The notes under the pieces: generated by a model | Told to the model about the DNA's origin: nothing | The model's database searches: none | What the model saw: the letters and a program-made list of their open reading frames with translations, nothing else | Program-made: the position numbers and the translations under genes | Assembly (NCBI RefSeq): GCF_016599045.1 | Contig: NZ_JAENKV010000006.1 | Span: forward strand, 1 to 64,000 | Length of the DNA: 64,000 bases | Reading direction: 5' to 3' | From: Campylobacter sp. TTU_617 | GTDB taxonomy: Bacteria > Campylobacterota > Campylobacteria > Campylobacterales > Campylobacteraceae | Part shown: positions 37,007-45,719 of the stretch, one piece after another | Position numbering within the stretch: position 1 is the first letter of the stretch | Layout of the letters: each line of letters opens with the position of its first letter

Positions 37007-38190
37007 TTAATTTAAGTTTAAAATTTCGTCCTAAAAATCTAAATGAAATTTTAGGACAATATGAACTTGTAGAAATTTTTAAAAAATTCATTGCTATGCA
37101 AAAACTCCCTCATAGTATATTCTTTGGTCCAGCAGGTTGTGGAAAAACAAGTTTTGCAAGAGTAATAGCTAAAGAATTTGGACTTGATTTTTATGAATTT
37201 GATGGTGGTAATTTTAAACTCGAAGAACTTAGAAAAATACTAGAAAATTATAAAAATAGTCTTTATAAACCCTTTATTTTTATAGATGAAATACATCGTC
37301 TTAATAGAACCCAACAAGAAATGCTTTTAATTCCCATGGAAAATTATCGTTGTATTGTAATAGGAGCAAGCACAGAAAATCCTTATTTTGTATTAAGCGA
37401 AGGCATTAGAAGCCGCTCTATGCTTTTTGAGTTTAAAAGTTTAAAAACTAAAGATCTTGACTTCTTATTTTCAAAAGTTCAAAATGAATTAAAATTTAGC
37501 ATTGATGAAGATGCAAAAGAATTTTTACTTAAAAGTTCAGATACAAGAGCAATGTTAAATTGGCTTGAATTTGCACTTGTTTTAGATGAAAAACATATCA
37601 GCTTAATTAATCTTAAAAAACTTAAAAATAATACTTGTAACGAAGGAGTAAATTCAAAAGATACACATTTTATTTTAATTAGTGCTTTAATTAAAAGCTT
37701 AAGAGGAAGCGATGTAGATGCTAGTCTTTATTATTTAGCTAGATTAATACAAAGTGGAGAAAATGCTGATTTTATTGCTAGACGTCTTGTAATATTTGCT
37801 AGTGAAGATATAGGCAATGCTGATCCTAATGCTTTAAATTTAGCAATTTCAACTTTACAAGCAGTTAAACATATAGGTTATCCAGAAGCTAGAATTATTT
37901 TATCGCAATGTGTAGTATATTTAGCAAGTGCCATAAAATCAAATTCAAGTTATAAAGCTATAAATCAGGCTTTAGCTTATGTAAAAAATAATCAAGCTCT
38001 AGAAATTCCAAGTTTTCTAAATAATAATCATCCAGATAAAAAAAATTATCTTTATCCTCACGATTTTGGAGGATGGGTTGAGCAAAAATATCTTAGCAAA
38101 GATTTAAAATTCTATGAAAGCAAAGGTAATGGTGAAGAAGCAAGGCTTTTAGAAAATTTAAAAAAAATGAAAAATAATCAATCAAATTAA
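37003..38190 (+). CDS. rarA: Replication-associated recombination protein RarA (MgsA)
   Basis: This 395-residue AAA+ protein starts with TTG 37003, overlapping the previous stop by four bases; no ATG fits the family start LSLKFRPKNLNEILGQ. It has Walker A FGPAGCGKTSFAR, Walker B FIFIDEIHRLNRTQQE, the sensor region IVIGASTENPYF, and a C-terminal helical domain with FASEDIGNADPNAL and YPEARIILSQCVVYLA. RarA acts at stalled replication forks together with SSB and RecA. It is the last gene before a long gap. Confidence 0.92.
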   Translation: MINLSLKFRPKNLNEILGQYELVEIFKKFIAMQKLPHSIFFGPAGCGKTSFARVIAKEFGLDFYEFDGGNFKLEELRKILENYKNSLYKPFIFIDEIHRLNRTQQEMLLIPMENYRCIVIGASTENPYFVLSEGIRSRSMLFEFKSLKTKDLDFLFSKVQNELKFSIDEDAKEFLLKSSDTRAMLNWLEFALVLDEKHISLINLKKLKNNTCNEGVNSKDTHFILISALIKSLRGSDVDASLYYLARLIQSGENADFIARRLVIFASEDIGNADPNALNLAISTLQAVKHIGYPEARIILSQCVVYLASAIKSNSSYKAINQALAYVKNNQALEIPSFLNNNHPDKKNYLYPHDFGGWVEQKYLSKDLKFYESKGNGEEARLLENLKKMKNNQSN

Positions 38191-38716
38191 TATATTTATC
38201 TAGTATTTATAAATTCATAGCTGTATCAAAAACTAAATATATAAATTATTCTCTAAAATAAAAATTTATAAAATATAGCTTTTATTTTAGAAATTAATAT
38301 TTTCAAAATAAGTTTAAGATTTTATTATTAATAAAACTTATAATTTTGTAAATTTATGGCTAATTTATAATTGAAATATTATTTCATCAGCTTCTTAAGT
38401 ATTATCAATTAAAAAAATATTTTTTTATGTCTTTTAAGATGTATCGTATTTTTAATTTCGTAAATTCTAATATAAACTATTTTGGCAATTTTATAAGCTT
38501 TTTTAGTGTTTTTATAGAATTAATCTAGAAAATGTTTCTACAATAAACCATTTTAATAAATAAAATCTTTTACAATTTAAAAACATTCGTATCAATATTA
38601 ATTGCATAACTTTAAAAGTATTTAATCATAAATCTTTTTTAACCCTTATTTAAAATACACATTCAAATTTATCTCGTTCCTAAAATTAATAATATTTAAT
38701 AAATTTATAAAAATTA
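38191..38716. other. Gene-free AT-rich interval of 526 bases
   Basis: No open frame over 40 codons with a ribosome site, no tRNA, and no long repeat was seen on either strand. The interval is almost entirely A and T, with many stops in all frames. It may be a decayed gene or a breakpoint scar between two blocks that are far apart in C. jejuni. Confidence 0.6.
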
Positions 38717-39692
38717 TTAATTTAAATTTTTTATCTGTAAAAAAGCTTTTTGGCTAAAAGTATTAAATACTTTTCTATAATTTTTTTGCCAGCCTTTATC
38801 TACTACTAAGCTATCATATTTTCCTTTGTAACTTCCACCACTAAATCTAAAAGCGGCTAATTTACTTATAAAAACCAAGCTCGGAATTTGTAAAATATCA
38901 CATAAATGAACATTACCTGTATCCACGCTAATAAAAAAATCAATTTTTTTAGAAATACTTACTAAAGAGGCTATATTGTCATTATTAACAAATATTTTTA
39001 AGTTAGATTCTTTAATATTAATTTGTATAGGATTTATATCAAAATTTAAAAGTATAAATAAAAAATTTCTATGATTTTTAGCTAAATTTCGAGCAAGATT
39101 TAACCAATCTTTGATAAAGAAATTTACACCTCTATACTCACTATTATTAGAAAAAGGATTAATAGCTATAATTTTTTCATATTTTAAATTTTTTAAAAAA
39201 TTTTTACTTAAACTATCATCATTGGGTAAAAAATCTTTTACTTTTGAAAAATCAATCTTTAAAATATTTTTATCATAGTGTTTAGTATTTATAGCTCTAA
39301 CAAGTTTTAAGGCAATTTTGCTCATATGTTTTTTACTTCTAAAATAAGGAAATGGAGTTGTAAAATAACTTGAAATAAGAGAAATAAAATGTGGATTTAC
39401 TATACATTTTTTAAGTTTAAGTTTTTTTAATTCTTTAAAAAAAGAACTTGATCTTTGAATACTTATAAAAATATCAGGATTTAATAATGATAAATCTTGA
39501 AAAAAATTACTAGAATGTAATACCTCATCAATAAAACTTAGTTTTTTTAAAAATTTAGTTATCCCCTCCCCATTCATTGCAATAAAGTACAATAAGCTTA
39601 TCTTTAGGGTAAAGTTCTTTTATAGCATAAAGAGCTTTAAAACACACAAGGGTATCGCCAAAACCGCTACAATGAAACACAATTTTTCTCAT
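38717..39692 (-). pseudogene. Frameshifted glycosyltransferase family 9 (heptosyltransferase-like) gene
   Basis: From ATG 39692, which overlaps the purM stop, the minus strand reads MRKIVFHCSGFGDTLVCFKA and ends after 45 residues at CNEWGGDN-stop. In the next frame, from about 39575 to 38717, the protein goes on for over 280 residues: LNPDIFISIQRSS, IIAINPFSNNSEYRGV, FISVDTGNVHLCDILQIPSLVFIS. A single indel in the sequence GGGGAGGGG would restore a GT9 enzyme of about 324 residues. GT9 enzymes add heptose or related sugars to LOS or surface glycans. Next to purM it is out of any glycan cluster. As it stands it is probably inactive. Confidence 0.75.
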
Positions 39693-40678
39693 TCTAAAAC
39701 AACCCCTTCGTTAATCACCACCTCTCCTATAATAAAAGCATCTGAATTTTCTAATACTTTACTTACATTTTTAGGTTCTACAATCATTATTAAACCAGTA
39801 CCCATATTAAAACTCCTATACATCTCATCTTCTTCTACAATTTCTCCAATAGTATAAAAAATTTCAGGAGTTTTTAAATAATGTTTTTTAACTACAGCAC
39901 CTATACCTCTTGGTAATACACGTGGTAAATTTTCAACAATTCCTCCACCCGTTATATGTGCTAAAGCATTTATAAAAGGTTTTAATTTTAAATAATCTTT
40001 TACATAAATACGCGTAGGTTCTAATAATATATCAATTAGTTTTTTACCATCGATCTTATCATCAAAATTCATTTTTAATTCTTCAAATAACACCTTTCTT
40101 GCTAAAGAGTATCCATTAGAATGAAGTCCTGAACTAGGTAAAGCCAGTAATATATCTCCATTTTTAACAAACTTAACTCTATCTAGCTCATCTTCTTCAG
40201 CTATACCTACAGCAAAACCAGCTAGGTCAAAATCGTTTTTTGCATACATTCCAGGCATTTCAGCTGTCTCTCCGCCTATTAAAGCACAATTTGCTTCTTT
40301 ACATCCTTTAGCAATACTTGCTATAACAGCTTTTGCAACTTCAATTTCAAGTTTTGCACTTGCATAATAATCTAAAAAAAATAAAGGTGTTGCAAAATTA
40401 CAAATTAAATCATTTACGCACATAGCTACCAGATCTTGGCCTATAAAATCATATTTTTTACTTTCTATGGCAAGGCGTAGTTTTGTTCCAACTCCATCTG
40501 TAGCTCCTAAAATTACAGGTTTTTTAAAACCACTTGGAATTCTAAAAGCTCCAGAAAAAGATCCAATATCCCCTATTACATTATCATTAAAAGTCTCTTT
40601 TACTATAGGCTTAATTGCTTTTACAAAAGCATTTCCCTTATCTATACTTACGCCTGCATCTTCGTATGAAATTTTCAT
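39689..40678 (-). CDS. purM: Phosphoribosylformylglycinamidine cyclo-ligase PurM
   Basis: This 329-residue AIR synthetase has GATDGVGTKLRLA, DLVAMCVNDL, the GGETAEMPGMY loop that binds ATP, and LPSSGLHSNGYSLAR. It closes the imidazole ring in step five of purine synthesis. The gene begins at ATG 40678 and its TGA stop shares bases with the ATG of the frameshifted GT9 gene, so the latter depends on purM translation. coaE is divergent. Confidence 0.96.
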   Translation of the reverse strand: MKISYEDAGVSIDKGNAFVKAIKPIVKETFNDNVIGDIGSFSGAFRIPSGFKKPVILGATDGVGTKLRLAIESKKYDFIGQDLVAMCVNDLICNFATPLFFLDYYASAKLEIEVAKAVIASIAKGCKEANCALIGGETAEMPGMYAKNDFDLAGFAVGIAEEDELDRVKFVKNGDILLALPSSGLHSNGYSLARKVLFEELKMNFDDKIDGKKLIDILLEPTRIYVKDYLKLKPFINALAHITGGGIVENLPRVLPRGIGAVVKKHYLKTPEIFYTIGEIVEEDEMYRSFNMGTGLIMIVEPKNVSKVLENSDAFIIGEVVINEGVVLE

Positions 40679-40738
40679 TTATTTTCCTTTAAGAATGAAA
40701 AAGATATTTTAACGAAATAAAATTTAATAAGGTATAAG

Positions 40739-41356
40739 ATGAAAAATGCTTTTTTTGTAACTGCTTCTATAGCTTGTGGAAAAAGTTCTTTTATAAAAAT
40801 AGCTAATTCTATGGGATTTAAAAGCATAAGTGCAGATAAAATTGCTCATCAAATTTTAGATAATTTTTCAAAAGAGTTAGTAGAAATTTTTATTCCATTT
40901 AATACAGATAAACTAAGCTTAATAGAAAATAATAAAATAAACAGAAAAAATCTTGCAAAAATAGTTTTTTCGAATTTACAAGCAAAAAAAACCTTAGAAA
41001 ATTTTACTCATCCTAAAATAAGAACAAAAATTTTAGAACAAATGCAAATTTTAGAATGCGAAAATAAACCTTTTTTTATAGAAGTTCCACTTTTTTTTGA
41101 AAGCAAAGCTTATAAAAATTTAGGCAAGGTAATTTTAATTTACGCTCCTAAAGAATTAAGTTTAAAAAGACTTATGCAAAGAGATAATTTAAGCAAAGAA
41201 GAAGCTTTAAAAAGAATTGAAGCTTTAATGGATATTGAAAAAAAAGTTTCTTTAGCAGATTTTGTGATTACCAATGAAAGCTCTTATGAAATTTTTCAAG
41301 AAAAAAGTATAAAATTTATTGAAAAACTTTCTAAGGAAGCAAATGAAATTTTATAA
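40739..41356 (+). CDS. coaE: Dephospho-CoA kinase
   Basis: This 205-residue P-loop kinase has TASIACGKSS at residues 8-17, a variant of the usual GGIGSGKS. SADKIAHQIL, THPKIRTKILEQ and the lid region LMQRDNLSKEEALKRI follow, all typical of CoaE. It phosphorylates dephospho-CoA, the last step to coenzyme A. It is the first gene of coaE-dapF-Bax-like. The Walker A loop keeps GKS but loses two Gly residues. Confidence 0.9.
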   Translation: MKNAFFVTASIACGKSSFIKIANSMGFKSISADKIAHQILDNFSKELVEIFIPFNTDKLSLIENNKINRKNLAKIVFSNLQAKKTLENFTHPKIRTKILEQMQILECENKPFFIEVPLFFESKAYKNLGKVILIYAPKELSLKRLMQRDNLSKEEALKRIEALMDIEKKVSLADFVITNESSYEIFQEKSIKFIEKLSKEANEIL

Positions 41357-42092
41357 ATACTATGCTAGTGGAAATGATTTTATAATATTTAATGCTGATA
41401 AAAAAGGAGATAAAAGTGCTCTTGCTAAAATCCTTTGCAATCGCTATGAAGGCATAGGCGCAGATGGAATGATAGCTATATTAAAGCACAATGAATTTGA
41501 TTTTGAATGGGAATTTTATAACAATGATGGTAGCAAAGCTAATATGTGCGGTAATGGAGCCAGAGCCGCGGCACATTTTGCACATCATTTTAATAAAAAA
41601 AATGAAAATATTAGTTTTTTAACAGGCGCTGGTCTTATAAGAGCACAAATAAAAAATGATCTTGTTAATATAAATTTAGGAAAAATAAAATATATAAAAG
41701 AACCTTTTATATATGAAGATGAATTTTGGCAAGAATGCAATAGCGGTGTACCACATTTAGTGCATTTTTGCAATGATATTAACCAATTTGATATTCAAAA
41801 AGCTAAATTTTTAAGAGATAAATATAATGCTAATGTAAATTATGTACAAATTATCGATAAAACAACTATGAAAGTGCGCACTTTCGAACGTGGCGTTGAA
41901 AATGAAACTTTAGCTTGTGGAACAGGAATGGGTGCTTGTTTTTATTTAGCTTTTTTAAATTCTTTAGTATATGATGAAATAAAAATAATACCCAAAAGTA
42001 ATGAAGAATTAATTTTTCAGTTTAAAGATAATGAAATATTTTTTCAAGGTAAAGTGAGGTGCTGTTTTGAAGCTAATTATTATTTTATTTAG
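41343..42092 (+). CDS. dapF: Diaminopimelate epimerase
   Basis: The start was set at ATG 41343 (MKFYKYYASGNDFIIF), with AAGGAAG as ribosome site. An in-frame ATG eight codons earlier lies deeper inside coaE. The 249-residue protein has the two catalytic Cys regions, NMCGNGARAAAHF and ACGTGMGACF. It converts LL- to meso-diaminopimelate for lysine and peptidoglycan. It overlaps coaE by 14 bases. Confidence 0.95.
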   Translation: MKFYKYYASGNDFIIFNADKKGDKSALAKILCNRYEGIGADGMIAILKHNEFDFEWEFYNNDGSKANMCGNGARAAAHFAHHFNKKNENISFLTGAGLIRAQIKNDLVNINLGKIKYIKEPFIYEDEFWQECNSGVPHLVHFCNDINQFDIQKAKFLRDKYNANVNYVQIIDKTTMKVRTFERGVENETLACGTGMGACFYLAFLNSLVYDEIKIIPKSNEELIFQFKDNEIFFQGKVRCCFEANYYFI

Positions 42093-42798
42093 TTTTATTT
42101 TTCTTTATGGATTTGATAATTTTGAAAAAAATTATTATGAATTAGATCCTGAAAAACAAAGAGAAATATTTTTTAATAAAATGAATGAAATGTTTGACCA
42201 TTCATTTGAAAATATATTAAAAGAAAGAGAATTTGTCCAAAATTTTATCAAAGAAGGGGCTAAAACAGGTTTTAGAAACCTTGATATAAATGGCTTAAAA
42301 AAACTTATAGAACTTAAAAATAAATATCGCATAAGCAATTTATTTAATTTAGATGAATATGAAAAAAAAATCAATCTTATTCCAAAATCTATGGGTATAG
42401 CACAAGCTTTAGTTGAAAGTGCAACCGCTACTAGTCGTTTTGCAAGAGAAGCAAATAATTTATTTGGAGAATGGACTTGGGGAGAAAAAGGTTTAATTCC
42501 CAACGAAAGACAAGAAGGAAAAAAACACAAAATAAGAATTTTTGATTCTTTGCAAGAAAGTGTTGATTCTTATATTCTTAATTTAAATCGTCATTTTGCT
42601 TACGAGGATTTTAGATCATTAAGACAAAGTTGTTTTATTCAGGGTAAAAATATTACAGGACTTAAAGCTGTTGAAAACTTGCACTCTTATTCAGAAAACA
42701 AAAATACTTATATAGGCATTATTAAAAAAATTATAGAAAAATATGAGCTTGAAAAATATGATAATTTAAAAACTCAAAGCCCACTTATCAAAAGGTAA
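42067..42798 (+). CDS. Bax-like glucosaminidase-domain exported protein (Cj1532-like)
   Basis: This 243-residue protein starts at TTG 42067 (ribosome site GTGAGG), 26 bases inside dapF. It has a signal peptide (LKLIIILFSFIFLYGF). A Bax/LytG-type glucosaminidase core follows: PKSMGIAQALVESATATSRFAREANNLFGEWTWGEKGLIP, with the catalytic Glu in VESA. It probably cleaves or trims peptidoglycan in the periplasm. Its 3' end overlaps the convergent ATPase gene by 33 bases. Confidence 0.82.
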   Translation: MKLIIILFSFIFLYGFDNFEKNYYELDPEKQREIFFNKMNEMFDHSFENILKEREFVQNFIKEGAKTGFRNLDINGLKKLIELKNKYRISNLFNLDEYEKKINLIPKSMGIAQALVESATATSRFAREANNLFGEWTWGEKGLIPNERQEGKKHKIRIFDSLQESVDSYILNLNRHFAYEDFRSLRQSCFIQGKNITGLKAVENLHSYSENKNTYIGIIKKIIEKYELEKYDNLKTQSPLIKR

Positions 42799-43794
42799 AA
42801 TTTCAAATTTAACCCCTTGCTCAAAAAAATTCTCTTCATTAGAAAGAGTGATAAAAAATATATGAAAAATATCAAATTCCAATGCTTTGGGTAATATTTT
42901 TTTAGCTTTAAGTTTTAATAAATCTATATCTAAAGTAGGACTTGCTATAAAAGCTATTTTGGATTCTTTTAAATAAAAAGTGAAAAATTTATTAAAATAA
43001 ATATCTTCTTTAAATTTAAATAATTCATTTAAAATAAGGTTTTCAAAAAGCTTCTTAAAATCTTTTTCTATACAAAAAGCATTTTTAAAAGCAAAATCTT
43101 GAAAATAAATTTTTTTTAAAGCCTTGCTATCGTGCATTACATTATAAATAATATATTCATTTTCTAATTTTTTAATACTTTTATATACGCTATCTTTTGA
43201 AGTTTTAATCTTATTTTTTAAATTTTGAAAAAGTTTTGTAATACTAATTTGATTTCCAAGATTATAAGCAAGATATTTTAAAATTTCAAGCTCTAAAATT
43301 GTAAAATTATCTCTTAACATTTGATTGTTAAAATTAGATCTTCCATAATTTAAAAAAAGTCCTAAAGAATGATTAGAAGTTATATTTTTACCTATACTAA
43401 GAAATTCTTCAAAATCAAAATAATCAAGCTCCAATTCATCAAAACCCTCAAATTTTAAATCTTTTTTATTTGCACTTAAAATAATTGATATATTTATATC
43501 CTTTAAAGATATATTATGCTCTAGATTATACAAACAAAGAATTTTAATTTTTGTATTTTTTTGTAAAAAAGAAGGTAAATTTTTTAAACTTTCTTCCTCA
43601 AATCTCAAATCTTTTAGATCTAAAAATAAAATTTCTTCACTTTTAAACTGAGAGAGATAATTAAAAATTAAGGTTTTCTTGCCACAATATTTTGGTCCTT
43701 TAATAAGAGTACGCGTAGAAGTTATTTTTATTTTTCTTTCATAATTTAATTCAAATTTATGAGGATTTTCATAAAAAAAATTTAAAACCCTCAT
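42766..43794 (-). CDS. P-loop ATPase with C-terminal winged helix (Cj1533c-like)
   Basis: This 342-residue protein has a Walker A-like loop, IKGPKYCGKKTLIF (about residues 33-46). ILFLDLKDLRF follows, then a winged-helix region (about 190-235, LAYNLGNQISITKLFQNLKNKIKTSKDSVYKSIKKLENE). This matches the AAA-type ATPases of the COG1373 group, usually of unknown function. It lies seven bases before prfA in the run rpsT-prfA-ATPase (minus strand). Confidence 0.75.
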   Translation of the reverse strand: MRVLNFFYENPHKFELNYERKIKITSTRTLIKGPKYCGKKTLIFNYLSQFKSEEILFLDLKDLRFEEESLKNLPSFLQKNTKIKILCLYNLEHNISLKDINISIILSANKKDLKFEGFDELELDYFDFEEFLSIGKNITSNHSLGLFLNYGRSNFNNQMLRDNFTILELEILKYLAYNLGNQISITKLFQNLKNKIKTSKDSVYKSIKKLENEYIIYNVMHDSKALKKIYFQDFAFKNAFCIEKDFKKLFENLILNELFKFKEDIYFNKFFTFYLKESKIAFIASPTLDIDLLKLKAKKILPKALEFDIFHIFFITLSNEENFFEQGVKFEILPFDKWALSF

Positions 43795-43800
43795 AAATAC

Positions 43801-44868
43801 TTAAAGATTTTGTTCTTGTAAAGATAAAGATTGATAGTGTGCAATTAAAGGTTCTATTATCTCATCAAAAAGACCATCTTGCATAATTGCATCTAAACGA
43901 TAAAGTGTTAAATTGATGCGATGATCACTAATTCTATTTTGTGGAAAATTATAAGTTCTTATACGCTCACTTCTATCTCCACTTCCTACTTGAGATTTTC
44001 TTGCTTCACTCTCTTTAGCTAAACGCTTATTTTCTTGCACTTCATAAAGTCTAGCTTTTAAAACTTTCATTGCACTTTCTTTGTTTTTATGCTGACTTTT
44101 TCCATCTTGATTTACTACAACAATTCCACTTGGAATATGAGTTATACGCACAGCACTATCAGTTGTATTAACACTTTGGCCTCCATGACCACTTGAACGC
44201 ATTACATCAATTTTTAAATCATTAGGATTAATTTCAATTTCTATATCATCAACCTCAGGCATAACAGCAACCGTAATTGCTGAAGTATGGACTCTACCTT
44301 GTGACTCAGTTTGAGGAACTCTTTGAACGCGATGGGTTCCGCCTTCGTATTTCAATCTTGAATAAGCTCCTTCGCCTTTTACAAGCATTATAATTTCTTT
44401 AAATCCCCCTACACTTCCTTCACTTGAACTTACAATTTCAAGTTTATAACCACGAATTTCAGCATATCTTGCATAAGCCTTAACTAAATCTCCTACAAAT
44501 AAAGAAGCTTCATCTCCACCTGTTCCAGCACGAATTTCTAAAAAAATATTTCTTTCATCATTAGGATCTTTAGGTAAAAGTAAAATTTTTATCTCTTCTT
44601 CTAATTTTGGTCTTAAATCTTCTAAATTTTTAAGCTCTTCTTTAGCGAGCTCAGCTAAATCTACATCACTTAATAGATTCTTATTTTCTTCAATATTTTG
44701 TAAAATTCTAAAATATTCTTTAATTTTAGCTACAATGGGTTCTAAATTTTTTTGTTCTTTAGAAAGGAGAGTCATTTTACTAATATCTTTTAAAATATTA
44801 GTATCGCTTAGAAGAGAATTGAGTTCTTCATAGCGTTTTAAAAAAGGTTCTAATTTTTCAGCTAGCAT
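43801..44868 (-). CDS. prfA: Peptide chain release factor 1
   Basis: This 355-residue protein has the RF1 tripeptide PQT at 185-187 (PxT type, reads UAA and UAG) and the catalytic GGQ in [27 protein letters not shown] is the GGxxE PrmC-related region. The gene lies six bases after rpsT, and the two are co-transcribed, as I recall for C. jejuni Cj1612/Cj1611. Confidence 0.96.
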   Translation of the reverse strand: MLAEKLEPFLKRYEELNSLLSDTNILKDISKMTLLSKEQKNLEPIVAKIKEYFRILQNIEENKNLLSDVDLAELAKEELKNLEDLRPKLEEEIKILLLPKDPNDERNIFLEIRAGTGGDEASLFVGDLVKAYARYAEIRGYKLEIVSSSEGSVGGFKEIIMLVKGEGAYSRLKYEGGTHRVQRVPQTESQGRVHTSAITVAVMPEVDDIEIEINPNDLKIDVMRSSGHGGQSVNTTDSAVRITHIPSGIVVVNQDGKSQHKNKESAMKVLKARLYEVQENKRLAKESEARKSQVGSGDRSERIRTYNFPQNRISDHRINLTLYRLDAIMQDGLFDEIIEPLIAHYQSLSLQEQNL

Positions 44869-44874
44869 TAAAAT

Positions 44875-45138
44875 CTATGCAATTTTATTCACCAAAAGTG
44901 CTAAGCGACTTACACGACGTGAAGCAGTTTGTTTCTTTAAAAAACCACGACTTACCATAGCATGTATGCTTTTATTTGCTATCTTTAAAGCTTCATTTGC
45001 AGCATTTTTATCATTATTCTCAACAGCTACCCTAACAGCTTTAGTGATATTTTTAAGTCTTGTACGGTAAAATCTATTTCTTTCTGTTTTTTTAATTGTT
45101 TGTCTTGCTCTTTTTTCAGCTGATTTATGGTTTGCCAT
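44875..45138 (-). CDS. rpsT: 30S ribosomal protein S20
   Basis: This 87-residue basic helical protein has the pattern [22 protein letters not shown], then [26 protein letters not shown]. It binds 16S rRNA in the small subunit. An upstream ribosome site (AAGGAAGAAAAG) precedes the ATG. Confidence 0.97.
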   Translation of the reverse strand: MANHKSAEKRARQTIKKTERNRFYRTRLKNITKAVRVAVENNDKNAANEALKIANKSIHAMVSRGFLKKQTASRRVSRLALLVNKIA

Positions 45139-45224
45139 AAGCTTTTCTTCCTTGCTTTGAAATTAAAACTTAAATTATATAAGAATAAATTTTAAAGTTA
45201 TATTAATTTAAGTTTAAATTTATT

Positions 45225-45716
45225 TTAAAATAAACTTTTTAATTCGATATCCCATTGTAATAAATTAAAATGATTTAAAATTCCATAAATTACAGCACTG
45301 AGCAATCCTGCAAATAACCCTGCCAACATATCATCTAGCATTACGCCCAAGCCTCCTTTAAATTTTTTATCGACTATCCCGATAATAGAAGGTTTTAAAA
45401 TATCAAACATTCTAAATAATATAAAAGAAAGTAAAAAAGCAAAAAGTGTATTTCCAAAAATAGCTAAAGCTAAAAATACTCCAGCAACTTCATCAATTAC
45501 TATATGTTTATCATCGTGAATTTTAGTTTCTTTTTCATAATTATCAATCACACGAATTGAGGCAATACAGATAAGTATTGAAAGTAAAAATAAAGTTTGT
45601 ATTCCTAAATATTTTAAAATAAAAAATGCAGGAATCAAAGCTGCTATAGTTCCAAAGGTCCCAGAAGCTTTTTTAGTGCAACCTGAATAAAAAAAAGTTA
45701 AATATAATTTTCTCAT
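45225..45716 (-). CDS. pgpA: Phosphatidylglycerophosphatase A
   Basis: This 163-residue membrane protein has the PgpA motifs KKASGTFGTIAALI, HDDKHIVIDEVAGVFLAL and KGGLGVMLDDMLAGLFAG. These form the metal- and phosphate-binding site, and there are four hydrophobic segments. It removes phosphate from phosphatidylglycerol phosphate to give phosphatidylglycerol. It starts three bases after the ATP-sulfurylase-like gene, so it ends the operon ispDF-HP1021-like-sulfurylase-like-pgpA. Confidence 0.93.
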   Translation of the reverse strand: MRKLYLTFFYSGCTKKASGTFGTIAALIPAFFILKYLGIQTLFLLSILICIASIRVIDNYEKETKIHDDKHIVIDEVAGVFLALAIFGNTLFAFLLSFILFRMFDILKPSIIGIVDKKFKGGLGVMLDDMLAGLFAGLLSAVIYGILNHFNLLQWDIELKSLF

Positions 45717-45719
45717 AAT

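Noticed and set aside
38191-38716. Replication origin in the long AT-rich gap
   Set aside because: I saw no cluster of DnaA boxes (TTATCCACA-like) and no dnaA gene near. AT-richness alone is not evidence in this genome.
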